The notes under the pieces: model-generated
Database searches by the model: none
The model's input: only the letters and a program-made list of their open reading frames with translations
What the model was told of the DNA's origin: nothing
Translations under genes and position numbers: made by a program
In this document: one piece after another, positions 8,107 to 16,175 of the stretch
Position numbering within the stretch: the stretch's first letter is position 1
Layout: the number at the start of each line of letters is the position of its first letter
Origin: a virus
IMG/VR virus record: IMGVR_UViG_3300031673_000383
Location: 1-27,502 of that record
Length of the DNA: 27,502 nt
Strand: one strand, 5' to 3'

Positions 8107-8840
8107 TATTTACCCCCTTGTGGCGTAGCTTGTTGAACAGTAGTCTGACCTTGCGGGACACTGCTGAACAAGTTAGCGAATTGACTAAGTTTTGCCTGTG
8201 GCAAGTTCTGCTCAAAGTTAAAGCGATTGATAGCATCTTGCAATTCAGCAGACGAGTATTGTTCCTGAGCCTGGCCCGTTGTCAGTAGCTTCTGAATATC
8301 AGCGTAGTCAGTAGCAGCCATCTGAGGAGCCATCTGAGCAGCTTGCATCTGTCGGGCACGTTCAGCCTCAGCAGATCCGTAAGCCAGTTGACCGCCTTGC
8401 TCTGCCAATGCCCTAGCGAATACATCTTGCGCCCTAGCCTCTTGCTCACCCAAAGCAGCAGAGCCATAACGACCCATCGACGAAGCCTTGGACTGAAGAC
8501 CTTGAACACCCTCAGTGAACTGCTCACGGGCCTGACGATTAACACCCGCCAAAGCACCCTCTAGGAATGGATTAACGCCCCGTCCTTGAATCGTAGCTAG
8601 TTGCTCTGCCTGTGCTGACCGAACCAGCGGAGAACCCGCCATAGCCCGTTCCTGAGCCATTTGGAGAGCTGATTGCGTAGCCTGAGAAGGATCGACGTAG
8701 GTCTGACCGGGGAAGAATGTCGGAGTGCCAGACTCGTAAAGACGCTTGCCTTCTTCAAGTCCGTAGGTAACATACGGCTGGATCGAAGGATCTATACTCG
8801 TTGTTGTTGTACTCTCTTGAGTACCGCCGCCACCACCCAT
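8106..8840 (-). CDS. internal virion / ejection-type protein, Gly tract at N-terminus
   Basis: 244-residue protein that starts with a run of Gly (MGGGGGTQ) and a Ser/Thr-rich piece, then PYVTYGLEEGKRLYES, FFPGQTYV and long Ala/Gln-rich helices (95-210). This Gly-tract start, FxGQTYV motif and helical body is a pattern I know from internal or tail-associated proteins of environmental podoviruses, without an assigned function. It has no membrane segment. It begins one base after the GNAT-like gene and overlaps the next by one base. I infer it leaves the capsid with the DNA or lines the portal channel. Confidence 0.65.
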   Translation of the reverse strand: MGGGGGTQESTTTTSIDPSIQPYVTYGLEEGKRLYESGTPTFFPGQTYVDPSQATQSALQMAQERAMAGSPLVRSAQAEQLATIQGRGVNPFLEGALAGVNRQAREQFTEGVQGLQSKASSMGRYGSAALGEQEARAQDVFARALAEQGGQLAYGSAEAERARQMQAAQMAPQMAATDYADIQKLLTTGQAQEQYSSAELQDAINRFNFEQNLPQAKLSQFANLFSSVPQGQTTVQQATPQGGK

Positions 8841-8841
8841 A

Positions 8842-9240
8842 TTACACCTCGCAAATCCATTGTTTAGGACGGAAACCGAGTTGTTTCGCCCTACGCTGCC
8901 ACCCTCGACGATGGCTTGAGAAAGTTAAGTATTTGACATTTCCTTGACTACAGATGTCTTTTATGTATTTTAATCCAGATTCCACAATTTGATAATTATT
9001 TTCTAACGTCCAAGCCGCCCATAGGTGCATCGTGTCACCCATAGGTTGCAGGATAAAGAAGCACTTAAAGTGGTTATTCTCTAGTCCTACCCACAGCATT
9101 GCCTTCTGGTTAAAGCAGTCTGTGTACACATCCTCAACTATCCAATTTTCTGGGCTATACCCTTTGATTTCTTCTAATCCGGGGCGTACTGTAGGCCACC
9201 AGTTCCTTAGTTGTTCTACAGGTATGTACCTAAATTCCAT
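8842..9240 (-). CDS. GNAT-like protein, possible virion assembly protein
   Basis: 132-residue protein. Two conserved segments fit an acetyltransferase (GNAT) fold: a central beta-strand pair around CFFILQPMGDTMHLWAAW and a C-terminal RGWQRRAKQLGFRP, the usual last helix of such proteins. No clear acetyl-CoA pyrophosphate loop (Q/RxxGxG/A) is present, so enzymatic activity is doubtful. Podoviruses such as T7 encode a small GNAT-like protein among the internal virion genes, and the position here just before the ejection genes is the same. It shares one base with the preceding gene. Confidence 0.6.
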   Translation of the reverse strand: MEFRYIPVEQLRNWWPTVRPGLEEIKGYSPENWIVEDVYTDCFNQKAMLWVGLENNHFKCFFILQPMGDTMHLWAAWTLENNYQIVESGLKYIKDICSQGNVKYLTFSSHRRGWQRRAKQLGFRPKQWICEV

Positions 9241-10028
9241 TAGCCCACCACAATGTAGCCATAAGTTTTATCTGCCGTGTCATTTGCCCAGTGCGTAAGG
9301 GTAGCACTACCCTGCTGTTTAGCGGAAACATATACATTGGTTGTTGCACTAGGAGCAACATAAGACGCAGTTACGATAGCCGATGGAACTTCCGGTCTGG
9401 TAGGGCTTGTGCTAGTGTCAAAATGCTCAATAGAAACCCCGGTATCAGTAGTGCGCCACATAATCTCAATATAATCGTTAGCATTTAATTCTAAGAAGAA
9501 ATTAAGTGCAGCACTCAGGTGAGAAGGATCGCCAGATCCTTTCCTAGCTGGCAAATGAAACCTGCTATTTGAAGCATCTACATTCGTTCCATTCTTCATA
9601 AACCAAATATCTACATCCTGACCATCGTTAGTAGTGTTCTTGAATTGAATAGAGAACTGGATGTTATAAACACCGTAGTTTCTGACATTTATTCTCGAAG
9701 AACTAGAAACGTATACGCCACTACTGTAATCTGTTGTGTTTAATGTAACAGCATAAGCCGTTGTCGTATTAGCAGCAGTCTGGTCTGTAGAGTCTTGGAA
9801 AGCCCCATAGGGAGCCGCATCAGCCTCAGCAGCATCAGATACCGGGACAAAGAATATCAAGCTGTCATAGCCTATACGCTCGTCATAGAGGGTAGTTGTA
9901 GTCGCATTACCAGTGGCTAGGGTAATCAGACCAGTATTATTGGTCTTTCCGTCCATAATCCCACGGACAACCTCAGAAACCTGCCGTGAATCGCCTCCAA
10001 ATGGGGGAAGGGTACGAAACTGAGTCAT
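9240..10028 (-). CDS. tail structural protein with jelly-roll-like domain
   Basis: 262-residue protein. The N-terminal piece (15-65) with QVSEVVRGIMDGKTNNTG resembles short connector modules of podovirus tails. Residues 85-205 look like a C1q/TNF-type beta sandwich: NVRNYGVYNIQFSIQFKNT, DIWFMKNGTNV and ELNANDYIEIMWR are spaced like its strands. This type of trimeric head is common in phage adhesion proteins. The C-terminus (215-262) is a further beta-rich piece. The role, trimeric appendage or tail knob, is inferred. Its ATG overlaps the nozzle-like gene by four bases. Confidence 0.65.
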   Translation of the reverse strand: MTQFRTLPPFGGDSRQVSEVVRGIMDGKTNNTGLITLATGNATTTTLYDERIGYDSLIFFVPVSDAAEADAAPYGAFQDSTDQTAANTTTAYAVTLNTTDYSSGVYVSSSSRINVRNYGVYNIQFSIQFKNTTNDGQDVDIWFMKNGTNVDASNSRFHLPARKGSGDPSHLSAALNFFLELNANDYIEIMWRTTDTGVSIEHFDTSTSPTRPEVPSAIVTASYVAPSATTNVYVSAKQQGSATLTHWANDTADKTYGYIVVG

Positions 10029-11443
10029 CGGTTACCCTGTTTAACAACGTCAAACTCTAATCCCACGGCTGTCTGCCAGTTAGAACCAGTCGGAGTCAGT
10101 CTCAGTCGATGATAATCACCGCCAGACCGCAAGCTCACACGGTTTTCTGAGTCAGCAGGTACATCTGAGCCAAATTCCACTTGTTCAGACAGCAAATCAC
10201 GGCTGGCAACAGCAATAGAGCCGCTACCACCATCAACAATAGGTCTTGCTAAAGTTATAACAGACCTGCCTATATCAATATCACCCGTTGATATGTTGGC
10301 AGTCTTAGGCTGACCAGAGAAAGAGATAATCTTCTCGCCCCTGACACCAGCAAAGAGTAGTTGACCACCAGCAAACACCCGCGAATCCAGCGGAATCTCA
10401 AGCGCATCAATACTCGTATTGTAGTTATCCACCTGTTCTAGTGTTGCAGAAGGTGTTAACACATAAGAAATAGATGTAGCTGTGGTCTCAGCGTAAGACC
10501 ATTTGTTCAGGTCAATTGAATAGATAAGAATGTACTTATTGCCAAATGAACCATTGAACTTCCAGATCACCAACTTATCCACAGGGTCAACCGTAGCACT
10601 CATGCCGGTAGGAATCTCGCTAGGAATAGCGTTATCAAAGAACCAGCGGTTTACCTTTTCAGTGCCGATATTCTTAGTCGATTGACCATCGCAAACATAG
10701 AAGCCATCGTCTGCAAGAAAGTAGGTCAGGTTACCGTACTGAGTAATCGAGCCATTGGAAATACAGCCTAAAGACCGACTAATAGCGTCAAACTGAAAGA
10801 AGAACGGGGAGCCAGCATAGCTCATCCGGTAGATAGCACGTTCCAAGAAGATCAGACCGTACTCACCACCCGCAATCCCAGTAATGTCACCACCGTCAGG
10901 GAGAATCTGGCTATCAGCCTGAGAAGCAGCACCGGGAGTCCAGTCTGTCTCGTCATTTAAGTCTGACCAGTAAACCTTGCTTGTATCCGTCCCGTCATTA
11001 GCTGCCACAACAAAGTCACGGACAACCGTTACATACTTGGCAATAGGCGCATCAGCAGACAGGTCAGCAAAGACAGTAGATGAATTCAAAGTCCATGCTT
11101 GCAGCTTATCCTGACCATTAGCCAGAATCATCTGAGGGCCAAACTGGGTTATATCCCAACCCTCTACCGCTGAGTAACCCGTAGTCGTAGCTGCATCCAA
11201 ACTTGCATCAGTGCTGTCAAACTTGTAAATCTGTGTCGCACTAGCCGCAAACAGCGTACTAGCACCGCCAAACTTGCCAGCAAACGCAACCAGTAGAGCC
11301 GTACCAGCATCGTCCGAATAATCAGCCTCGCTCCTAAATGGCGCATAACCATTAGAAACCGGGTAACAGTTCTTAGCATCCGTTACCGCCCCAGTAACAC
11401 CAGGCTGATCTGGCAACCACTCCCCGAATATGATCTTTTGCAT
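10025..11443 (-). CDS. tail nozzle / DNA-stabilisation-like beta-propeller protein
   Basis: 472-residue beta-rich protein with recurring aromatic and Gly blades: LVAFAGKFGGASTLFAAS, ATQIYKF, KVYWSDLNDETDWTPG, GGEYGLIFLERAIYRM, TYFLADDGFYV, ILIYSIDLNKWSYAE. Blades of this kind are found in the tail nozzle of short-tailed phages and in P22 gp10-like packaged-DNA stabilisation proteins. It would sit under the portal, close the DNA channel and open on ejection. The length fits. Which of the two families is right cannot be decided by eye. It overlaps the 20-residue-repeat protein gene by one base (TAATG). Confidence 0.75.
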   Translation of the reverse strand: MQKIIFGEWLPDQPGVTGAVTDAKNCYPVSNGYAPFRSEADYSDDAGTALLVAFAGKFGGASTLFAASATQIYKFDSTDASLDAATTTGYSAVEGWDITQFGPQMILANGQDKLQAWTLNSSTVFADLSADAPIAKYVTVVRDFVVAANDGTDTSKVYWSDLNDETDWTPGAASQADSQILPDGGDITGIAGGEYGLIFLERAIYRMSYAGSPFFFQFDAISRSLGCISNGSITQYGNLTYFLADDGFYVCDGQSTKNIGTEKVNRWFFDNAIPSEIPTGMSATVDPVDKLVIWKFNGSFGNKYILIYSIDLNKWSYAETTATSISYVLTPSATLEQVDNYNTSIDALEIPLDSRVFAGGQLLFAGVRGEKIISFSGQPKTANISTGDIDIGRSVITLARPIVDGGSGSIAVASRDLLSEQVEFGSDVPADSENRVSLRSGGDYHRLRLTPTGSNWQTAVGLEFDVVKQGNR

Positions 11444-12093
11444 TACTGCCTCGTCCAGTTATCTTGCGTAGAAGATGTTTTAATCCAGTAATCGTAACGA
11501 TCATCTGTATAACCATCATCCCAATAATCAATCTCTACATACGGGTCAAACAAGCTATTACTGAACCAAGTATTAGGGCCAGCAACCACCGGAGTCCAGA
11601 CATTTGCAACTTCTGCAACCTGCGTCCAAGTGTCCGTACTAGGTACAGTATCTGCCCACTCATCCCCGATAATATTGCCTCTAGCTACAAAGGCCACAGA
11701 ACCGTTTATAGCGGCGTTTCCAGCCCATATCGCATTAGGTGAGGCAGACACACTAGCCACGCCATTAATCGCCCCAGAAACGCTGTAAACCACGCCACCA
11801 AGGGCTGTAACCGTAGCTGTTCCTGTAATGCCAGCAACGCCGGTTCTAACCCTAATACCGTCTGCCGTTACTATTGCTGAAGAACTAACACTAGCATCAC
11901 CAAATTGAATTCTAGTTCCCTGAGCAGATACCGCAGCATTTCCAGTAACGCTTCCGCTGCTTGTTCTTATTCTTATCCCGTCTGACGTTACTGTTGCCTG
12001 AGCAGTTACAGATGCACTGCCAAATTCAAGGATTGCATCGCCTTCAGCGTAGCCGTATTCCCAATAGTCATAGACTACGTATTGAAGGCTCAT
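11443..12093 (-). CDS. tail-associated protein with six 20-residue beta repeats
   Basis: 216-residue protein with striking internal order. Residues 26-145 are six units of exactly 20 residues on the pattern x-x-S-V-T-G-x-A-x-V-x-A-x-G-I-R-I-R-x-G. Residues 146-176 then have Trp exactly every 10 residues (146, 156, 166, 176). Both ends carry an aromatic block with a YW-x2-GY core (10-15 and 190-195). The repeat should form a stack of short beta strands (solenoid or fibre). No known domain is recognised. It starts directly at the stop of the DUF7936-like gene and lies among tail genes, so I infer a tail or fibre component. Confidence 0.75.
   Translation of the reverse strand: MSLQYVVYDYWEYGYAEGDAILEFGSASVTAQATVTSDGIRIRTSSGSVTGNAAVSAQGTRIQFGDASVSSSAIVTADGIRVRTGVAGITGTATVTALGGVVYSVSGAINGVASVSASPNAIWAGNAAINGSVAFVARGNIIGDEWADTVPSTDTWTQVAEVANVWTPVVAGPNTWFSNSLFDPYVEIDYWDDGYTDDRYDYWIKTSSTQDNWTRQ
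11659..12018 (-). repeat. six tandem 60-bp units coding 20-residue repeats
   Basis: Six back-to-back 60-base units inside the preceding gene, residues 26-45, 46-65, 66-85, 86-105, 106-125 and 126-145. Conservation is strongest in units 1-3 (VTSDGIRIRT and VTADGIRVRT) and decays towards unit 6. Units 1 and 3 also share similar DNA around 11990 and 11870. No unit has gained or lost a residue. Confidence 0.85.
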
Positions 12094-12381
12094 TTACCAA
12101 GGAGTTCCAGAAATTTTAGATGGCTGCTTCTGCTCGGCAATGATTTGAGCCAGCGCAGCCTCAATCTGCTCAACATCCAGTTGCTCTTTGACCCAAGCAA
12201 TGACCTGCGCCTCGGTCAGCGCCTCAAACGGCGTGAAGTCCTCGCCACGGGTAAAGCCGACAGAGCCGTAAGCACCGGCAGAGTGTTCGCCATCTACGGC
12301 AGATACGCGCCAGTGGGCAGTGGTGACTAGGCCATCGGCGGTTTGACGGTCGAGGTTGTCGATTGTGTAGGTGATGTTCAT
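12094..12381 (-). CDS. DUF7936-like small tail protein
   Basis: 95-residue protein. I recognise the family by AHWRVSAVDGEHSAGAYGSV (22-41), the central LTEAQVIAWVKEQLD (about 55-69) and the closing GTPW. Members lie next to tail-fibre genes in many phages and are annotated as DUF7936; the role is not known to me. It follows the S74 fibre without any intergenic base and is itself followed directly by the repeat protein, so the three are one translational block. A fibre-assembly or capping role is possible from position only. Confidence 0.75.
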   Translation of the reverse strand: MNITYTIDNLDRQTADGLVTTAHWRVSAVDGEHSAGAYGSVGFTRGEDFTPFEALTEAQVIAWVKEQLDVEQIEAALAQIIAEQKQPSKISGTPW

Positions 12382-14148
12382 TTAAGCTCCTTTAAGTGCC
12401 GCTACTTCGGCCTGTAGTGTTTCGATCATTTGCTGTTGCTCTTGGATTGCCGCTGTCAACGTTGCAACCAAGAACGATGTGTCGATTCCTTGGAATCGCG
12501 GATTACCTTTGTCATCCACCGCGTCCTTTTCTCCGGTTACTGCGTCAGGAACTATTGCTTGTACTTCATGAGCAATAAAACCTTCGCCAGCAATCCCGTC
12601 TTCTCTCCAAGTCCATGTGACTGGTCGAAGCGCAGCAACTTTTGCAAGCGCACCAGTCATCGGCTTCACATTGTCTTTCAAGCGATAATCGGAACTTGTG
12701 TTGTATGCGACGGTATTTGACGCGCCATTTGAGATAGTTCCCATGAGGCCGCCGGTATCGGTTCTATAAAAACCAATTTGACTTTGGTTTACCGGAGTAG
12801 CAAAACTTGCTACAACAGAACCGCTGTTGCCAGACCATGCAAATTGATTTGTAGAGTTGCTAAGAGAAACGCCTGAAGTTGTATATCCCGGAGAAGTTTT
12901 TCCGATTAAGAAATTATTGCTGGAGTCGATACGGGCTGCTTCGGTTCCACTCGTAAAAAATGCTATCGGGTTATAGGCATTGTTGTCATTGTTAATGCCG
13001 GTAATGCTTGCGTACCCAGATACTCTTTGAATGCGGATGCCCTCTTGCGAAGTTGTACCGCCGCTTAACTGAACTGGGCCGCCAACAGTAGCAAGCCTCG
13101 CTCCAGAAACCGGCGAACTCGTCCCAATCGCCACGTTGCCTGCGGAGGTGATGCGCATGCGTTCGGTGTTGTTGGTGACGAACGTATAGGGGTGGTTTGT
13201 GTACGTTCCAGAGATGCCAACATTTGATGTCGTATTCCACTGGTTATACATTGACCCTGTGGTCAGCGCAGAATCAACAGAAGTCCACGCGGTAGGGTTG
13301 GTTGCATTTACCAAGAAGGTTGATGATCCGCGAACATCCAGCTTTGCACCCGGCGAAGCAGTACCAATCCCCACGTTGCCGGAGGAGTCGATACGGGCGC
13401 GTTCGGTGCTGGCATTGCCAAAAATAAGCACGTTTGCGTTTGCTGATGACGCGCCCCAAAGCTGTACATATGCCCCATTTAATGTTGAGTGCCCACCCCA
13501 AATAGTGTACGCACCGGTATCTGCTTGACCACCAATGTTACCAACGCCAGTAAGTACGCCATTTGCGAGATCAAGTCTGGCTCTTGGCGCACTCGTCCCA
13601 ATCCCCACATTCCCCGACGTATCAACCCGCATACGCTCGGAGCCGTTGGTTTCAAATGTCATAGGAACGTATGCGCCAGTTCCACCAATCGCTGATGCAA
13701 ACGAAGATGCAGTTGTGTTATGACGAATAGTAAAAAGACTAAAATTAGTGGTTACGTCAGAACCGTTATATAAAGCTAAGTTTGTCTGTGTTGCAGCACC
13801 GTTTGGGATAAATGGAACAATCGTATTTCCATTTGTCGTACTGCTTTGAAACGAAACACGGTTAGCTGCCGTCGCATTGCTGAAGTCACCAGTGATGCGG
13901 TTGCCTGTGCCGGTGAAGGTCAGGTTGCCTGAGTCGGTGAGGCTGCTAAATGAGCCAGAGGCGGGAGTCGTTGCACCCACCGTTGTGCTATTAATTGCGC
14001 CACCGTTAATCGTTGCGCTAGTAATCGTTAAGGCAGCAGCAGTGTTCCCTGATTGCAGCTTGTCTGTGTTTAGGTTCGTAAAGTTTGCGTCTACCTCTGT
14101 ATGGGTTAACGCACTACCTTTACCAGCCCGTGTGACGATAGTGGACAT
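12382..14148 (-). CDS. tail fibre with C-terminal intramolecular chaperone (peptidase S74)
   Basis: 588-residue fibre. The N-terminus (1-35: GSALTHTEVDANFTNLNTDK) is a common tail-attachment module. Residues 40-480 are beta-rich, with four GNVGIGTSSP-type motifs at about 179, 257, 337 and 411. The C-terminal S74 domain begins near residue 485 with SSDYRLKDN: Ser 485/486 and Lys 491 are the expected self-cleavage residues. GFIAHEVQAIVPD follows at 523-535, and a trimerising coiled coil at 562-586. By family knowledge the chaperone drives trimer folding and is then cut off. This is the likely receptor-binding fibre. Confidence 0.92.
   Translation of the reverse strand: MSTIVTRAGKGSALTHTEVDANFTNLNTDKLQSGNTAAALTITSATINGGAINSTTVGATTPASGSFSSLTDSGNLTFTGTGNRITGDFSNATAANRVSFQSSTTNGNTIVPFIPNGAATQTNLALYNGSDVTTNFSLFTIRHNTTASSFASAIGGTGAYVPMTFETNGSERMRVDTSGNVGIGTSAPRARLDLANGVLTGVGNIGGQADTGAYTIWGGHSTLNGAYVQLWGASSANANVLIFGNASTERARIDSSGNVGIGTASPGAKLDVRGSSTFLVNATNPTAWTSVDSALTTGSMYNQWNTTSNVGISGTYTNHPYTFVTNNTERMRITSAGNVAIGTSSPVSGARLATVGGPVQLSGGTTSQEGIRIQRVSGYASITGINNDNNAYNPIAFFTSGTEAARIDSSNNFLIGKTSPGYTTSGVSLSNSTNQFAWSGNSGSVVASFATPVNQSQIGFYRTDTGGLMGTISNGASNTVAYNTSSDYRLKDNVKPMTGALAKVAALRPVTWTWREDGIAGEGFIAHEVQAIVPDAVTGEKDAVDDKGNPRFQGIDTSFLVATLTAAIQEQQQMIETLQAEVAALKGA
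12889..13647 (-). repeat. four periodic GNVGIG fibre repeats
   Basis: In the S74 fibre, motifs ERMRVDTSGNVGIGTSAP, ERARIDSSGNVGIGTASP, ERMRITSAGNVAIGTSSP and EAARIDSSNNFLIGKTSP start near residues 171, 249, 329 and 403, spaced 78, 80 and 74 residues. The same parts are visible in DNA, e.g. near-identical stretches at about 13360-13412 and 13120-13172. Such repeats are a known building block of phage fibres and a place where recombination can change fibre length. Confidence 0.85.
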
Positions 14149-14158
14149 TATTTACCCC

Positions 14159-14545
14159 TTACGACAGCGTTACAGACAAGGAACCAATAGCAATCTTAAA
14201 GATGTCACCCGTATCAATCGTCTTGGACGTATCCAGAGCAGTGTGATACATCAGATTACCAGCAGTTGAAGCATCCAGAATACCGATAAACGCTACCGTT
14301 CCCCATGAAGCCGTACACTGTGGGAACTCAACCGCAGCATCATTCAGGGAAGCACCATCACTAGGCGCACCAAATGTCACCGCAGTACGGGCATAAGAGC
14401 CACCAGAGACCTCAGTGCCGGTATTGGCATCAGTAGGGTCAGTTAGATACAGACCGACATAAACCGTTGCAGGGCTTGTGTAGCTCGTATTACGCAAGGT
14501 AGCGTTAATCAGAGCATTTTCCAGATAATTCGACATTTCTGCCAT
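14159..14545 (-). CDS. Gp80-like tail/fibre-associated protein
   Basis: 128-residue protein. NYLENALINATLRNTSYTSP (6-25) followed by ATVYVGLYLTDPTD and GTEVSGGSYARTAVTFGAP is a widespread phage pattern, annotated in other genomes as a Gp80-like or tail-fibre-associated protein. It should be a compact beta structure. The exact role is unknown. It lies three bases after the adaptor gene and ten before the S74 fibre, which supports a function at the junction of tail and fibre. Confidence 0.75.
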   Translation of the reverse strand: MAEMSNYLENALINATLRNTSYTSPATVYVGLYLTDPTDANTGTEVSGGSYARTAVTFGAPSDGASLNDAAVEFPQCTASWGTVAFIGILDASTAGNLMYHTALDTSKTIDTGDIFKIAIGSLSVTLS

Positions 14546-14548
14546 GAT

Positions 14549-15169
14549 TTACCTCACGTTATAAGACATTGCCATTGGCTGACCGCTGTATTCACTAGAC
14601 TGGTCAGCATTAGATATAGAAGCGATAGAACGGTCATAGAGCGCGGCCCAGACCTGCAACCTAGCATCGTTCATCAGGTACGGTTCAGCCTCTCCTAAAG
14701 CACCGTACAGCAGCGCATCAGGGCAGTTAGCCAAGAACACATTGCTTGAATTGGTATCACTCAAGAGAGGAGGCTTTGCGTAGTACAGCATCTGAGCCTG
14801 ATAAGCCGCATCAGGGATAGGCGCAAACTGAATCTCTGAAGCCAGGACAGTGTAAGTACGTGGGATACCTGACTCAGTAGCCCGTGTGCTTTGATAGAAA
14901 GTATTAGGGGATTCATACGATACCGAGCTAATCGGATTCGTATTAAAGTGGATGTCCCGCATCTCAAGGAAGTCGGCAGGTAGTCCCACCGTGGAATCCC
15001 CACCCGTAGTTGAAGCCGTAGCCACCACCAGCATCTGACGGATTCTCAGGTCTCTACGCAACCGTTCCTCAGACAGCCGGATAAAGTCAGGGATTACTGA
15101 GTCAAGGTCACTACGAGCTAGGTAGCTGGCTATCGTAGTCTTTAGTTCACTATAGCTCGTCAATGCCAT
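14549..15169 (-). CDS. head-tail adaptor protein (SU10-like)
   Basis: 206-residue protein, mainly helical with SYSELKTTIASYLARSD (5-21) at the N-terminus, then IPDFIRLSEERLRRDLRIRQM (25-45), a beta piece with VGLPADFLEMRDIHF (61-75), and CPDALLYGALGEAEPYLMND (about 149-168). This helical bundle with the inserted LPADF segment is the typical phage adaptor (gp6/SU10-type) that joins the portal to the tail. It is in the expected place, downstream of portal and capsid. It starts two bases after the glycosyltransferase stop. Confidence 0.85.
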   Translation of the reverse strand: MALTSYSELKTTIASYLARSDLDSVIPDFIRLSEERLRRDLRIRQMLVVATASTTGGDSTVGLPADFLEMRDIHFNTNPISSVSYESPNTFYQSTRATESGIPRTYTVLASEIQFAPIPDAAYQAQMLYYAKPPLLSDTNSSNVFLANCPDALLYGALGEAEPYLMNDARLQVWAALYDRSIASISNADQSSEYSGQPMAMSYNVR

Positions 15170-15171
15170 GA

Positions 15172-15852
15172 CTATTTCCCGTTGTTATGCGCCTCAATAG
15201 CGCCTTCTTCTACATCTTCCCACCGATACTCATACGTACCAATGTGACCGATATGTTTGGAAAGGCTGTGGTCTACATGAGTCTGGAACCCGGCATCTAA
15301 GGCTTTGATGCAGAAATGCACATCCTCGCCAATAATGCCCTTTGATCCCCAACCCACATCAAACCAAGGCTTAGGCACTTTCTCAAACACTTCCTTGCGA
15401 ATCATCACCACACCAAAACCAACCGCTGTGACAGGCTCTATTCCTTCCTTGCCCATCGAATCAACCTTGTGCCAAGCGTGACGGATAATCTTGCCCTCGT
15501 CATCCTTCTCAATCTCAAGGTTTAAAGCAGTCGGTAGCGTAGGCTTACGTCTCGTTACCGCATTGACCCCAACAATCGGAACCTCACGACTTAACAAAAT
15601 GTCAATCGTGTCACTAGGAAACCGCATATCTGAGTCAATAAACAGAACCGCATCACATCCCTCTTTGAGAGCAGCATCTACTAGCTTCTCCCTCTGATCG
15701 AATATCAGCGTCCCTGCCATCGTGTACAGCTTTAGGCCGTTACCATCTTGAGAACACCTATGCTTAGAATCTCTGCCGACCATCTTGGCAAAGTCAAATG
15801 CAAAAGAGGTGTGAACCTCGTCCCTTGCTGGTACGCATACGCCTACAATCAT
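15172..15852 (-). CDS. glycosyltransferase, family 2-like (GT-A fold)
   Basis: 226-residue GT-A enzyme. Visible parts are IVGVCVPARDEV (2-13) as the first strand, FIDSDMRFP (71-79) with the metal-binding DSD at 73-75, VPIVGVNAVTRR (91-102), GFGVVMIRKEVFEKV (145-159), GEDVHFCIKALDAGF (175-189) with the GED acid, and HIGHIG (200-205). It should transfer a sugar from a nucleotide sugar; donor and acceptor are unknown. It is fitted between two particle genes, with one base of overlap to the upstream gene and two bases before the adaptor. It may modify a virion protein, but modification of the host envelope or DNA cannot be excluded. Confidence 0.85.
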   Translation of the reverse strand: MIVGVCVPARDEVHTSFAFDFAKMVGRDSKHRCSQDGNGLKLYTMAGTLIFDQREKLVDAALKEGCDAVLFIDSDMRFPSDTIDILLSREVPIVGVNAVTRRKPTLPTALNLEIEKDDEGKIIRHAWHKVDSMGKEGIEPVTAVGFGVVMIRKEVFEKVPKPWFDVGWGSKGIIGEDVHFCIKALDAGFQTHVDHSLSKHIGHIGTYEYRWEDVEEGAIEAHNNGK

Positions 15853-16160
15853 TAGTTCCCCTTAGAGATAGTTCCGCGATAAGTCTTCCAAACAGCATTA
15901 TCAGGATTATTAAGCCAACTGGCAAACGCTGCGTCATCCACAATGCTAAAGCCCTTCATGATGCCTATCTTGTTCAAGTCATCAATGACCGTGAACGGAA
16001 TCCTGGCTACATGGTGCAGGTCTTTAAGATGCCCAGTCCTTTGCTTGTCGAACTCTAATTGAGCCTTGTTAGCCTCAATGATCTCCGATACATCCTGTTT
16101 AGTCTCGATGACGATACCGCCATCACCGTCCGCGTGTACTGCTGTATCTCTAAAGTCCAT
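15852..16160 (-). CDS. conserved phage protein after the capsid gene
   Basis: 102-residue protein. Residues 8-60 form a charged helix pair (GGIVIETKQDVSEIIEANKA). A segment LHHVARIPFTVIDDL (48-62) and then DDAAFASWLNNPDNAVWKT (75-93) follow. Proteins of this type recur next to the major capsid gene in short-tailed phages; I know no assigned function. Start: the frame is open to 16184, but that lies inside the terminator stem, whereas the ATG at 16160 has AGGA five bases upstream. It overlaps the glycosyltransferase start by one base. Confidence 0.75.
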   Translation of the reverse strand: MDFRDTAVHADGDGGIVIETKQDVSEIIEANKAQLEFDKQRTGHLKDLHHVARIPFTVIDDLNKIGIMKGFSIVDDAAFASWLNNPDNAVWKTYRGTISKGN

Positions 16161-16175
16161 AAATCCTCGTAGAAA

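Noticed and set aside
12382-14148. Possible diversity-generating retroelement target in the tail fibre
   Set aside because: No reverse transcriptase gene and no template repeat are in the window; the C-terminus is an S74 chaperone rather than a C-type lectin fold.
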